A DNA stretch of 64,000 nucleotides from Mycolicibacterium boenickei (GTDB lineage Bacteria > Actinomycetota > Actinomycetes > Mycobacteriales > Mycobacteriaceae), in the NCBI RefSeq assembly GCF_010731295.1, contig NZ_AP022579.1, positions 6,262,001 through 6,326,000 on the forward strand, written 5' to 3'. The position numbers and the translations under genes were made by a program. Shown here piece after piece: positions 53,112-62,196 of this stretch. How positions within the stretch are numbered: the first letter of the stretch is position 1; each line of letters starts with the position of its first letter. Below the pieces are notes generated by a model. It made no database searches. It was not told the origin of the DNA and saw only the letters and a program-made list of their open reading frames with translations.

Positions 53112-53390
53112 TCAGGGCCGACCGTCCGCCACCGGCAATACCCCGTCCACCGCGGCGGCCACCACCGAATCCCGCATCGCGGAGCAGCCAAGGAACAGCC
53201 CGCGGTCGCTGAGGCCGGCGAGCGCCTCAACGTCGCGACGCTGCCGGCACAGCCCGGTCGCCGCGGCATCCCACTGCACGCTGGTCTGCTGCCAACTGCT
53301 CTTCCGCGCCAGGACGACAGCGCCGCAGCTGCGGCACGACACCGGCATCATCGGCATTTCGTCGAGCCGAGGATCGAGACGGACAGTCAT
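53112..53390 (-). CDS. Small cysteine-containing partner of a KshA-type oxygenase
   Basis: 92 aa. Its N-terminus MTVRLDPRLDEMPMMPVSCRSCGAVVLARKSSWQQTS has a CxxC and a strict WQQTSVQW segment, with further cysteines in GLCRQRR and LGCSAM. It looks like a small metal-binding or ferredoxin-like protein. A conserved small gene (Rv3527) follows kshA in M. tuberculosis as I recall, and this fits that pattern. Its ATG overlaps the oxygenase stop (ATGA), so the two are co-translated. Confidence 0.72.
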   Translation of the reverse strand: MTVRLDPRLDEMPMMPVSCRSCGAVVLARKSSWQQTSVQWDAAATGLCRQRRDVEALAGLSDRGLFLGCSAMRDSVVAAAVDGVLPVADGRP

Positions 53391-54526
53391 GGCACCGGCT
53401 GGGTGGTGAGGCCTGCGGCGATGTTGTCCTCGATCTCCTGGGTCCAGGCGTGCTGCGCGCTCGTGGTGTCGATCTCGTATTCGAACCGGTCGACCATGTC
53501 GGCGGCCACATCGGCGGCATCGACATAGAACTGTTCGTACCATCGACGCAGCTGGTATACCGGTCCGTCTTCCTCGCACAGCAGCGGGTTGTCGATGCGA
53601 GCCTTGGTTTTCCAGATCGTCACGTCCTGTTCGAAGCCGATCTTGACCCAGTCGCCGAGCGCGATGGCGCTCTGCAACGCCAGCTCGTCGGACACCCCCT
53701 CAGGTTTCTTGACGATGATGCCGTATTGCAGGACAAAAGAATTCGCGTCGATCGGATAGTGACAGTTGATCAGCACGCTGTGATGGTCGCCGTCGGGATA
53801 GTGGTACGTCAGATCATCGATCATGAAGGCCGGCCCGTAGTAGGACGCCACCGATGTGGTGCCGAGCATGGTCGACCCGCCGACATCCCGGCGGTCGGCG
53901 CGGGTGTTGGCGTTCATGTACTGCGTTGCGATGTGGCCCTCGAAGATGTTCTTGAAGTGCGTGGGCAGTGATCCGTGCACGTAGAAGAAGTGCGCCATGT
54001 CCACCACGTTGTCGACCAACTCACGACAGTTGGCGTTGACGACCGTTGTGTACCAATGCCAATCGGTCCATTGATCGCTGGTGGCGCCTTCGATGCGCGG
54101 AATCGTCACGTCGGCCGGCGGCGGATTGCCCTCGGGGTCGTTCCAGACGAACAGCATCCCGTCCTGCTCGAGGGTCGTCCAGGTGGCGGTGCGGGCCAGT
54201 CGAGGAGTGCGCTTGGCGTACGGCACGTTCTTGCAGCGACCGTCGCCACCCCACCGCCAGTCATGGAACGGGCAGGCGATCTCGTCGCCTTTGACCTGGC
54301 CCTGGGACAGGTCACCGCCCATGTGCCGGCAGTATCCGTCGAGCACGTTGATCCTGCCGTCACCGCCGCGGAAGACCACGAGCTTCTGGCCGAACACGTT
54401 GATTCCGTGAGGTTTCCCGTCCCCGAAATCGCGGGTCAAACCCAGGCAGTGCCAGCCACGGGCGAAGCGTGCCGGCGGCGCTTCGGCTTCGATCTGGCGG
54501 ACCTCACACCCGGATTCCATCGTCAT
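53387..54526 (-). CDS. kshA: KshA-like Rieske non-heme iron oxygenase
   Basis: 379 aa. The Rieske [2Fe-2S] ligands are Cys66/His68 in YCRHMGGDLS and Cys85/His88 in CPFHDWRWGG. The mononuclear iron site is in DNVVDMAHFFYVH (Asp176, His179, His184). It closely follows the pattern of 3-ketosteroid 9-alpha-hydroxylase KshA, including FARGWHCLGL and EGHIATQY. GGAGGGG lies 7 nt before the ATG at 54524-54526. The reductase KshB is not present, and no KstR-type operator was seen upstream. The sterol substrate is inferred from similarity; it may be a paralogue with another specificity. Confidence 0.87.
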   Translation of the reverse strand: MTMESGCEVRQIEAEAPPARFARGWHCLGLTRDFGDGKPHGINVFGQKLVVFRGGDGRINVLDGYCRHMGGDLSQGQVKGDEIACPFHDWRWGGDGRCKNVPYAKRTPRLARTATWTTLEQDGMLFVWNDPEGNPPPADVTIPRIEGATSDQWTDWHWYTTVVNANCRELVDNVVDMAHFFYVHGSLPTHFKNIFEGHIATQYMNANTRADRRDVGGSTMLGTTSVASYYGPAFMIDDLTYHYPDGDHHSVLINCHYPIDANSFVLQYGIIVKKPEGVSDELALQSAIALGDWVKIGFEQDVTIWKTKARIDNPLLCEEDGPVYQLRRWYEQFYVDAADVAADMVDRFEYEIDTTSAQHAWTQEIEDNIAAGLTTQPVP

Positions 54527-54652
54527 CGAAAGACCCCTCCGAAAATTCTCGCGGCAACTGTGCTTCACGTCACAACAAGGTCTAACACCGAGGCACCCGA
54601 TCTGGCGCCGAAAGTCCCACTGGCAGGGATCAGGATCCGCGGCTCGGTACGG

Positions 54653-56146
54653 CTAGCTGCCGACCTGCGGTAGCTCGTCGGCAGCGATCGCACACGGTGT
54701 CTCGCCCGCCGGTGCTGCCTCGTCGACCGGCGGGACCAGAACGCCGGGCGCTGCGACGGGCTGCGGTTCAGCGGCAGGTGCGACAGTGGTTTCGGCGGGC
54801 GCGGGCCCTGGCGCGTCGGCAGACACCTCCTCGACCTCCGGGGCTTCCGTGTCCTCGTCCTCCTCGGCGTCCTCCTCGGCCGCAACATCTTCCGCTGCCG
54901 CGTCGTCGTCCGGTTCGAGTTCTTCTTCGTCGAGATTGTCGAGGTCTTCGGCGTCGTCGGCGTCGTCGGCGTCGTCCAGCTCGTCGGAGGTTTCCGGTGC
55001 ATCGAGTTCGGGCAGCGCGGTGTCGGCGCTCGACCCCAGCGATCCGTCCGCTGCTCCGATCAGCCCACCGAACAGGTCGGCGAGTTGTCGGCCCAGGCCC
55101 GAGGCCCCGGATCCCAGGCCTGACAACCCGCCACCTGACAAGTCGGTCCCGGGCAATCCGCCGTTGCCCAGTGCCGAACCCCATCCGGCCGCCGGATCTG
55201 CTGCGGCCGGACTGGTGGCCGGCGCCATGGGCGATTCCGGCAGTGCGGCCGAACCGATCGTCGGTGGCGTGGCGGTCGGTGCCGTAGCGGGCATCTGAGC
55301 GAACGGCGGCGCCGGGTCCATCGAACCGGCCTGCGATGCCCACGGCGCCGGCCCGGAACCCGGCGACGGCGCGAACCCCGCCGGGACGGTCCGGGCACCG
55401 GCCCCGGGCGGATCCGCCGGCACCGCCGCGCCGATCCGCGGCGTCCATGACGGTCCGAGATCACCGGGGATCTCGAACGCCGGTGCCGGCCCATCGGAGA
55501 GGGCGGTGATCGCCGCGGCGTAAGCGTCGGACACCGCCGCAGTCGCCGAACGCATCGCGGGCACCCAGTCGGAACCGATGTCGTTGGCGACGAACGGTTT
55601 CACCTGCGCGTCGATCAGTTCACTGGCCAGGTCGCGATCGCCGAGCCCGGTCCGCACAGTCCGCGCCGCGGCCAGCCAGTCCTGGCGCTGGCCCGCACAT
55701 CGCGCCTCGATGCGTTCCGTCACGGCGACCTTGGTGTCGACCGCCCGCCACAGCTGATCACGCAGCGCCGCCAGGACGTCGGCGGCTCCTCGCACGGCGG
55801 CAACGGCCTGTTGGGCAGCGCCGGCATGGCGATACAGAAACTCGCGCGCGGCCTGCGCACCGCGCCCCTGCCAGGCCTGGTCGAGTGCGGTCAGCTGCTC
55901 GTCCTGCAGACGCAGTGCCTGCTCGGCCGCCTCGGCAGCCGTCGTCAACGCGGTGCAGTCGGCATCGAGCATCCGGAGATCCAGGCCGTCTTCCGTGGCG
56001 TACCAGTCGTGCAGCTGACCGGCGTGCACCGTGAGGTCGGGATGCTGGTAGCCCAAAAGCGCACAGGCCCAGGCGAACTCGGCAAAGGTATCGACCGCTG
56101 GTTGTCCCTGATCCAAACGCCCTGCGACATCACCGGTTTGGGCCAT
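54653..56146 (-). CDS. WXG-containing helical protein with acidic/proline-rich tail (Rv3439c-like)
   Basis: 497 aa. Residues 1-220 are helical with a WQG motif at 92-94 (LDQAWQGRGAQAAREFL). Residues ~220-370 are Pro/Ala/Gly-rich, then a strongly acidic stretch (DDADDADDAEDLDNLDEEELEPDDD and repeats of AAEED), then a Pro/Ala-rich end. No signal peptide. The architecture is that of type VII secretion substrates or EspB-like proteins with a disordered tail. It lies 3 bp after the EspC-like gene. In M. tuberculosis the equivalent position is Rv3439c, between Rv3438 and glmM. Confidence 0.78.
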   Translation of the reverse strand: MAQTGDVAGRLDQGQPAVDTFAEFAWACALLGYQHPDLTVHAGQLHDWYATEDGLDLRMLDADCTALTTAAEAAEQALRLQDEQLTALDQAWQGRGAQAAREFLYRHAGAAQQAVAAVRGAADVLAALRDQLWRAVDTKVAVTERIEARCAGQRQDWLAAARTVRTGLGDRDLASELIDAQVKPFVANDIGSDWVPAMRSATAAVSDAYAAAITALSDGPAPAFEIPGDLGPSWTPRIGAAVPADPPGAGARTVPAGFAPSPGSGPAPWASQAGSMDPAPPFAQMPATAPTATPPTIGSAALPESPMAPATSPAAADPAAGWGSALGNGGLPGTDLSGGGLSGLGSGASGLGRQLADLFGGLIGAADGSLGSSADTALPELDAPETSDELDDADDADDAEDLDNLDEEELEPDDDAAAEDVAAEEDAEEDEDTEAPEVEEVSADAPGPAPAETTVAPAAEPQPVAAPGVLVPPVDEAAPAGETPCAIAADELPQVGS

Positions 56147-56149
56147 GCC

Positions 56150-56446
56150 TCAGCCCACCCGGGCCGCCGCGCCGGCGTCCGCGGCCAGGTAGCGATCGGT
56201 GGTGCCCCTCAGGACCGCGGCCACCTCCCCCGCCGCCCGCGCCCACCGGCGAAGAGACACGATCCGTTCATCGAGCGCAGTGCGCAGCGAATCACCAGAC
56301 GCGATGTGTTCGCGGCCGGCCGTCGCGCCGTCGAAGCGCAGCCACACCTGGGCGGCGGACTCGATCATTTCGGCAGCGGCACCGTACTGACGCGCCACCT
56401 GAAGCAGCGCCTCGGCGTCGACACGTGCGGCAGTTACATCTCCCAT
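56150..56446 (-). CDS. EspC/WXG100-like small protein (Rv3440c-like)
   Basis: 98 aa, almost entirely helical, ending in RYLAADAGAAARVG where Tyr86 and Asp90 make the YxxxD/E signal used by type VII secretion substrates. It has the size of WXG100 and EspC-family proteins and a tryptophan in the turn region (VWLRFDG) instead of a strict WXG. It is followed after 3 bp by the WXG-containing larger gene, so the pair could form a secreted heterodimer. This is my inference; the ESX machinery is not in the window. Confidence 0.76.
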   Translation of the reverse strand: MGDVTAARVDAEALLQVARQYGAAAEMIESAAQVWLRFDGATAGREHIASGDSLRTALDERIVSLRRWARAAGEVAAVLRGTTDRYLAADAGAAARVG

Positions 56447-56515
56447 GCCCGGTTTAGACGCAGCCAGCCCTTATCGGGTTCCCTCGGGTTTGAATGTTCC
56501 TCGCGCGAGCGCTCG

Positions 56516-57856
56516 TCAGACCGACTGGCCGCTGACCGACTCGGCCACCCGCACCGCGAGCTGCTGGGCCGTGTTCTCGTCGGCGGCCTCGACCATCACC
56601 CGAACTACCTGCTCAGTACCCGAGGGCCGCAACAGGATTCGTCCGGTGTCGCCGAGTTCGGCCTCGGCCTGGGCGACCGCGGACTGCACCGACGCAGACT
56701 TGGCCACCGCGGCCTTGTCGTCGACGTGAACGTTGATCAGAACCTGCGGCAGCGTCTGCATCGGCTCGGCGAGGGCAGCCAAGGTAGCGCGCGTATGGGC
56801 CATCCGCGACATCAGCCGCAGACCGGTGACAATGCCGTCGCCGGTGGTGCCGAAGGCGGGCAACACGATGTGGCCGGACTGCTCACCGCCGAGCGAGAAC
56901 TCGCCCGCCCGCAGTTCCTCCAGGACGTAACGGTCCCCCACACCGGTGGTGCGGACCTCGATACCGGCGGCCCGCATGGCCAGGTGCAATCCCAGGTTGC
57001 TCATCACCGTGGCCACCAGGGTGTCCGAGGCCAATTCGCCGGCCTCCTGCATGGCCAGCGCCAGCACGACCATGATCGCGTCGCCGTCGATCACCTGGCC
57101 CGCCGCGTCCACCGCCAGGCACCGGTCGGCATCGCCGTCGTGGGCCAGACCCAGATCGGCGCCGTGCTCGACGACGGCCGCCTGCAGCACCTCCATATGG
57201 GTGGATCCGCAGCCGTCGTTGATGTTGAGCCCGTTGGGCTCGGCGTTGATCGCGATCACGTTGGCCCCAGCGGCCCGATAGGCCCGCGGAGCGGCCGTCG
57301 AAGCCGCGCCGTGCGCGCAGTCGACGACGACGGTCAGCCCCTCCAGTCGGGTGGTGACGGCCTTGGAGGCATGGCGCAGATAGCGGTCCAGCGCATCCTC
57401 GGCGTCGAGCACCCGGCCGATGCCTGCCCCTGTCGGGCGCAGCCCGGGGCCGCCGTTGACGAGTTCCTCGATGCGGTCCTCGGCGGTGTCATCGAGCTTG
57501 TGCCCGCCGGGGCCGAAGATCTTGATGCCGTTGTCGGGCATCGGGTTGTGCGAGGCGGAGATCATCACACCGAAATGGGCGTCATACGCACTGGTCAGGT
57601 ACGCCACCGCCGGGGTCGGCAGCACACCGACCCGCAGGACGTCGACACCCTCGCTGGTGATGCCGGCGATCACGGCGGCTTCCAGCATCTCGCCGCTGGC
57701 CCGTGGATCGCGGCCCACCACGGCGACCCGCCGGCCATGCCCCGCGGAGTTGCCGAGACGCCGTGCCGCCGCCGAACCGAGTGCAACTGCCAGTTCAGCA
57801 GTCAGATCGCGATTGGCGACTCCGCGCACCCCATCGGTGCCGAACAGTCGACCCAT
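56516..57856 (-). CDS. glmM: Phosphoglucosamine mutase
   Basis: 446 aa. The phosphoserine is Ser102 in [13 protein letters not shown], the metal loop is DGDADRC, and the sugar-binding GEQSGH and C-terminal [15 protein letters not shown] are present. It converts glucosamine-6-phosphate made by GlmS to glucosamine-1-phosphate for peptidoglycan. The frame is open 36 nt further but the ATG at 57854-57856 gives the family start [12 protein letters not shown]. Right anchor of the conserved neighbourhood; rpsI and rplM lie upstream, separated by a small secreted protein gene. Confidence 0.97.
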   Translation of the reverse strand: MGRLFGTDGVRGVANRDLTAELAVALGSAAARRLGNSAGHGRRVAVVGRDPRASGEMLEAAVIAGITSEGVDVLRVGVLPTPAVAYLTSAYDAHFGVMISASHNPMPDNGIKIFGPGGHKLDDTAEDRIEELVNGGPGLRPTGAGIGRVLDAEDALDRYLRHASKAVTTRLEGLTVVVDCAHGAASTAAPRAYRAAGANVIAINAEPNGLNINDGCGSTHMEVLQAAVVEHGADLGLAHDGDADRCLAVDAAGQVIDGDAIMVVLALAMQEAGELASDTLVATVMSNLGLHLAMRAAGIEVRTTGVGDRYVLEELRAGEFSLGGEQSGHIVLPAFGTTGDGIVTGLRLMSRMAHTRATLAALAEPMQTLPQVLINVHVDDKAAVAKSASVQSAVAQAEAELGDTGRILLRPSGTEQVVRVMVEAADENTAQQLAVRVAESVSGQSV

Positions 57857-57950
57857 GCCCTTAAACTTCTCATAATTGGCTGCTCGAAACACAACCGACG
57901 AGGTCAGCGACCATCCCGGGGCCAGATCGATACCCGTTCGTGATCACCGC

Positions 57951-57984
57951 ATCCCCGCCCGCGGGCTGACTCGCGGGCGGGGAT
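57951..57984. terminator. GC-rich hairpin after the small secreted protein gene
   Basis: ATCCCCGCCCGCG - 8-nt loop - CGCGGGCGGGGAT, 13-bp perfect stem, located 13 bp after the stop of the secreted-protein gene. On the - strand no T tract follows, so termination, if any, would be weak. Confidence 0.5.
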
Positions 57985-57997
57985 CGGCGAAAAATCC

Positions 57998-58438
57998 CTA
58001 GCTGCCGTCAGTGCCGGACGACGAGTGGGTGCCTCCCGGCGCCACGGTCGTCGGTGCCATCGGCGCCGTCGTCGGAGCGAGGCTGTGCGGCGCAGTCCCC
58101 TGCGGGGCGCTACCGGGCCGCTCCGTGGTGCCGTTCTGGCTGAACGAGATGGTCCCGAGGTTGTTGGTGCAGACAACATGGTCGGAACCGTTCGCGTCGA
58201 CCCCCTGAACGGCGGTGGTCAGCGATGCGGTGTCGGTGTTCTCGCACACCCCTGCCGCGATCTGGGCGGCCGCGGCGTCGTCCACGTTCTCCAGAACCGA
58301 GATGTTGCCGAGGGTGAGATTCACCTTGCCGTCGCCGGCCGTGTCCGGTGCCGCATGAGCCATACCCAGGCCGACGGTAAACAGCAGCGAACCGCCGAGC
58401 ATCGCGCCCGCAGCCGCCGTCTTCACGAAGTTCCCCAC
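57998..58438 (-). CDS. Small secreted protein with Thr/Pro-rich tail
   Basis: 146 aa. A Sec-type signal peptide covers VGNFVKTAAAGAMLGGSLLFTVGLGMAHAAP, with cleavage likely after AHA. The mature part (VNLTLGNISVLENVDDAAAAQIAAGVCENTD, then DHVVCTNNLGTISFS) has two cysteines that could form a disulfide; the C-terminus is rich in Pro, Thr and Ser. I do not recognise a family with confidence; chaplin-like surface proteins have a similar size. The GTG at 58436-58438 has AAGGAG five bases before it. Confidence 0.7.
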   Translation of the reverse strand: MGNFVKTAAAGAMLGGSLLFTVGLGMAHAAPDTAGDGKVNLTLGNISVLENVDDAAAAQIAAGVCENTDTASLTTAVQGVDANGSDHVVCTNNLGTISFSQNGTTERPGSAPQGTAPHSLAPTTAPMAPTTVAPGGTHSSSGTDGS

Positions 58439-58708
58439 AATTGCTCCTTCCGATGGGAGAGCGGCATCCGGTCCCCCGACGTCTGCGCGACGTGTACCGG
58501 TGGCAGGAAGGTCCTGCGGGCATAAACCCTGCTGACACAAAGCGGCCCCCAGCTCTCCACCAGGTGGGCTTCCACGCGATGCAGATCCTCAAACCCGAAT
58601 CTCGAAAAAGATTTGTTCAGGCGGCGCCGATTTCTACCTCACGGGCGTGAAAAGCCGCCATGAGCAGCCCATACGTAGAAGTCGACGAGAGCAGGCCAAC
58701 CCAAAACA
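58439..58708. other. Intergenic region upstream of the secreted protein gene
   Basis: The 329-bp interval between the secreted-protein start and the rpsI stop. It should hold the secreted-protein promoter, but I see no clear operator or RNA gene; only the terminator described next is convincing. Confidence 0.5.
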
Positions 58709-58745
58709 AACCCGCCGGGTGTGTACAGGACACACCCGGCGGGTT
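58709..58745 (-). terminator. Intrinsic terminator of rplM-rpsI
   Basis: AACCCGCCGGGTGTG (58709-58723), loop TACAGGA, CACACCCGGCGGGTT (58731-58745): a 15-bp perfect stem. On the - strand it is followed by TTTGTTTTGGG, a T-rich tail, and lies 23 bp after the rpsI stop. This is a textbook Rho-independent terminator. Confidence 0.85.
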
Positions 58746-58767
58746 CGTTCGGCCGTAAGGCGACAGA

Positions 58768-59243
<476 letters not shown>

Positions 59244-59247
<4 letters not shown>

Positions 59248-59687
59248 TGGGCCACCTGCTTGATCTCGTACGGAACCGGCTGCTGCGCGGCGTGCGGATG
59301 ATCCGGGCCGGCGTAGACCTTGAGCTTCTTCTGGATCTGCCGACCGAGCTTGGTGTGGGGCAGCATGCCGATGATCGCGTTCTCGACGACGCGGGTCGGG
59401 TGCTTCTCCAGCAGCTCGCCGATGGTGCGCTTGCGCAGACCGCCCGGGTAACCCGAGTGGCTGTAAGCGAACTTGTTGGTCAGCTTGTTACCGCTGACGG
59501 AAATCTTGTCGGCGTTGATGACGATGACGAAGTCGCCACCGTCGACATTCGGCGTGAATGTCGGCTTGTGCTTGCCGCGCAGCAGATTGGCAGCTGCAGC
59601 GGCGAGCCGGCCGAGCACCACGTCTTGGGCGTCGATGACGTACCACTGACGCGTGGTGTCACCCGCCTTCGGCGTGTACGTAGGCAC
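59244..59687 (-). CDS. rplM: 50S ribosomal protein L13
   Basis: 147 aa with the L13 pattern: [54 protein letters not shown] and [11 protein letters not shown]. It starts with GTG at 59685-59687. First gene of the rplM-rpsI operon, with a GAGG-type site upstream. Confidence 0.97.
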
Positions 59688-59870
59688 AGCGCTTACCTCT
59701 TCTATCTCGGGTTGAGTCCCGGTTGATCCGGGTGCCGGTCAGGTATGTGCGGTTGATATCCCGGCGACCGACGTTGACCCGGGACCCGCTCACCCAAAAG
59801 GGCAGCACACACCAACGGAGCAGCTTACCGGTGGGCGTCCTCGCAGGTCAAAACGCGCCTTCTGGGGTCG

Positions 59871-59923
59871 AGCGTTGGCTTGTGTGCGAGTTCTTCGAGA
59901 AATCTCGCACACAAGCCAACGCT
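59871..59923. repeat. Palindromic repeat element, copy B
   Basis: Perfect 20-bp arms AGCGTTGGCTTGTGTGCGAG (59871-59890) and its inverse (59904-59923), loop TTCTTCGAGAAAT. It lies 45 bp before the DUF559 gene and is the best-preserved of three copies. Confidence 0.85.
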
Positions 59924-59968
59924 GGGCACAACGGGAACCGGCAACCCGGCCGTCGACGTCCTATTCGC

Positions 59969-60817
59969 ATGCCATTTCTGGGCACTGAGGCATTGGCCGC
60001 CGGCAGGCTCAACCGCTACCAACTGCGCACGCGGTATGAGGCTGTGTTCCGCAATGTCTACGTGCCGAGGGGCACCGAGCTGACAGCGGCGGACAAGGCC
60101 GTCGCGGCCTGGCTGTGGTCGGGCAGGCAAGCCACGGTCATGGGGCTGTCCGCGGCCGCTCTGCACGGCACCTTGTGGATCGATGCCAGGCACCCGGCCG
60201 AGCTCAACCAACCGAGCCGCTCACGGCCATCGGGCATCCTCGTCCACAGCGACACGCTCGCCGATGACGAAACCTGCCTGGTCCGGGGTGTCCGCGCGAC
60301 CACGCCTCAACGCACCGCATTTGATCTGGGCCGCCGCCGCGGACTCACTGCGGCGGTGATCCATGTCGACGCACTCATCCAGGCCACTCGCCTGAAGATC
60401 CCCGATGTGACACCGCTCGCCGATCGTCACCGTGGCGCTCGAGGGGTGGTGCAACTGCGGCAAGTGCTCGACCTGGCCGACGAAGGCGCCGAATCACCGC
60501 AGGAGACGCGGCTCCGCCTCCTCTATACCGAGGCTGGGATGCGTCCGTCGCACACCCAGATCGAGGTGTTCGACCACGGCCGACAGGTTGGGCGGATCGA
60601 CATGGGCTGGCCGGAGTGGAAGGTGGGCGTGCAGTACGACGGTATTCAGCACTGGACCGATCCGAGGCAACGCACTCGAGACATCGATCAGAACGTCGAG
60701 TACCAGGACCTCGGCTGGCGCATCGTCCGCGTCGGCGCCGACCTGCTCAGGTATCGCCAGGGCACGATCATCGGCCGCACTCGCGCCGCCTTGCGCTCCG
60801 CAGGCGGTCCATACTGA
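59969..60817 (+). CDS. DUF559 protein, Vsr-like nuclease fold
   Basis: 282 aa. The C-terminal part (RLLYTEAGMRPSHTQIEVFDHGRQVGRIDMGWPEWKVGVQYDGIQHW, then RTRDIDQNVEYQDLGWRIVRVGADLL) is a DUF559/restriction-endonuclease-like fold related to very-short-patch repair enzymes, with an acidic-Asp and Q-Y-D motif as the probable metal site. The N-terminal half (LNRYQLRTRYEAVFRNVYVPRGTELT) resembles the domain often called AbiEi-like. Biological role not established. I use the ATG at 59969. It is bracketed by two copies of a palindromic repeat, copies B and C. Confidence 0.8.
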   Translation: MPFLGTEALAAGRLNRYQLRTRYEAVFRNVYVPRGTELTAADKAVAAWLWSGRQATVMGLSAAALHGTLWIDARHPAELNQPSRSRPSGILVHSDTLADDETCLVRGVRATTPQRTAFDLGRRRGLTAAVIHVDALIQATRLKIPDVTPLADRHRGARGVVQLRQVLDLADEGAESPQETRLRLLYTEAGMRPSHTQIEVFDHGRQVGRIDMGWPEWKVGVQYDGIQHWTDPRQRTRDIDQNVEYQDLGWRIVRVGADLLRYRQGTIIGRTRAALRSAGGPY

Positions 60818-60822
60818 CGAAA

Positions 60823-60869
60823 GTTGGCTTGTGTACCAGATTTTCGAGAAATCTCGCACACAAGCCAAC
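60823..60869. repeat. Palindromic repeat element, copy C
   Basis: Arms GTTGGCTTGTGTACCAGATTT (60823-60843, 21 bp) and AAATCTCGCACACAAGCC... (60849-60869), with two mismatches in the left arm (ACC for GCG). It starts 5 bp after the DUF559 stop codon. Confidence 0.8.
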
Positions 60870-60878
60870 ACTCGGCTC

Positions 60879-62174
60879 TCAGGACACCGCGTCCTGCTGG
60901 TCAGGGACCACACTTCCATCCGCACGGTGCAGCGGGGCTTCCTTGCCGCTGGGCTCGATGTAGCCCTCCGTCGCGCATTCGTACGGGTCGCCCTGCTTCT
61001 TCTTGGGGTCGATGAACATCGGATTCACCAGCCAACGACCGTCGGCGTTGTCGTAGGCCGAGCACATCAACTCGGTCTTGTTGCGGTTGAGCACCAGGCG
61101 CAGGGCGGTGGCATCGGTGAGGAACGTGACGTCGGTGTCGGAGTCCCCGGCGCCGAAGGCCGCACGCTTCGGCTCGGCCTGCTGTTCGAACGCGGCAGGA
61201 CCCTTGACGCCGAAGACGTCTTCGTTCACCCGGCACCGCTTGCCCTCGATGTACGGAATGGCCGTCTCACCGCCACACGGCACCAGCTTCGAGGTGAGCA
61301 CGCCACCGTCGAGCTCGGTCCGCACACCCATCACCTTGTCCGGGGTGAATCCGAGTTCGGCACCCCATACCCGCACCACCGGCTCCGGCGAAGCGGAGAT
61401 CACCCGCACGTCGAAACCGTTGGCGCGCAACGTTTCCACCAGATCACGCATCTGCGAGTAGTAGCGCACCCAACCGGTTTCCTCGCCGCTGCCCACCTTC
61501 TGCTCGGTGCCCTCCGGCGCCTCCAGGTTCTCCTTGCGGGCGGCCTCGGCGAAACCGGTCAGCTCGGATTCCGTCCAGCCGGCCAGCATCTGCGCGTTCC
61601 AGGCATAGGCCGGTTCGACCCGGCGGGCGTTGAACCCGGCGAACGCCGGCTCGTCGGCGCGCGTCTTCGCCTCGGTGTAGACCGACAGCAGTTCGTCGGC
61701 GCACCCGAGGTCGGTGTCGGTCGGCATCGGCTGGCCCGGTTTGGCCGCGGCGCACGCCTTGGACAGCGCCCCGACGGCCTGCGGCGTGAGGTACGGGCTG
61801 GTGGTCGACCAGTCCCCGCCTGCCGGGGCCCGCAACTTGCCGTTGCGCACCATCCAGAAGAACGTCGCGTCGCCGATATCGTTCTTGACCAGGGTGTTGT
61901 CCCAGTCGAACAGCGCCACCGGCGCGCCGTCGGCCACCGAGCCGTCGGCCCCGCAGGTTCCCAACTCCGCGAGCATCGTGTCGATCCGGTCGCGGTTGTC
62001 GCCGTACCAACCGGGGTTCTCGGCCAGCGTGCGACAGTCGGCGGCCGGTGCCGCCGCGCCCTTCTCGGAGCTGCCCGACGACTGCGCCGACTCGGTGCCG
62101 GACCCACACCCGGCGACGGTCAGCACCGCGGTCACCGCGGCGACGAGAAGGGACAGCGGTGCGCGTGAGGTCAT
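60879..62174 (-). CDS. HAD-family phosphatase lipoprotein
   Basis: 431 aa. A lipoprotein signal ends in VAGC (lipidated Cys at about 23). The HAD motifs are motif I DWDNTLVKND, motif II in ISASPEP, and a later GAGDSDTD acidic motif. The cap region is large. It resembles periplasmic phosphorylcholine/phosphoethanolamine phosphatases. Located just after eutC in the same direction, it could release ethanolamine outside the membrane for the ammonia-lyase. The first in-frame ATG is 62172-62174; a TTG lies 3 nt before. Confidence 0.82.
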   Translation of the reverse strand: MTSRAPLSLLVAAVTAVLTVAGCGSGTESAQSSGSSEKGAAAPAADCRTLAENPGWYGDNRDRIDTMLAELGTCGADGSVADGAPVALFDWDNTLVKNDIGDATFFWMVRNGKLRAPAGGDWSTTSPYLTPQAVGALSKACAAAKPGQPMPTDTDLGCADELLSVYTEAKTRADEPAFAGFNARRVEPAYAWNAQMLAGWTESELTGFAEAARKENLEAPEGTEQKVGSGEETGWVRYYSQMRDLVETLRANGFDVRVISASPEPVVRVWGAELGFTPDKVMGVRTELDGGVLTSKLVPCGGETAIPYIEGKRCRVNEDVFGVKGPAAFEQQAEPKRAAFGAGDSDTDVTFLTDATALRLVLNRNKTELMCSAYDNADGRWLVNPMFIDPKKKQGDPYECATEGYIEPSGKEAPLHRADGSVVPDQQDAVS

Positions 62175-62196
62175 CAAGGGTTCCCGTCTGGTGGAT

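Noticed and set aside
54527..54652. KstR operator upstream of the KshA-like gene
   Set aside because: No TnnAACnnGTTnnA-type inverted repeat could be found in this gap.
55811..57943. A 710-codon open frame on the + strand
   Set aside because: Antisense to glmM and the WXG pair; no domain, composition typical of a shadow frame.
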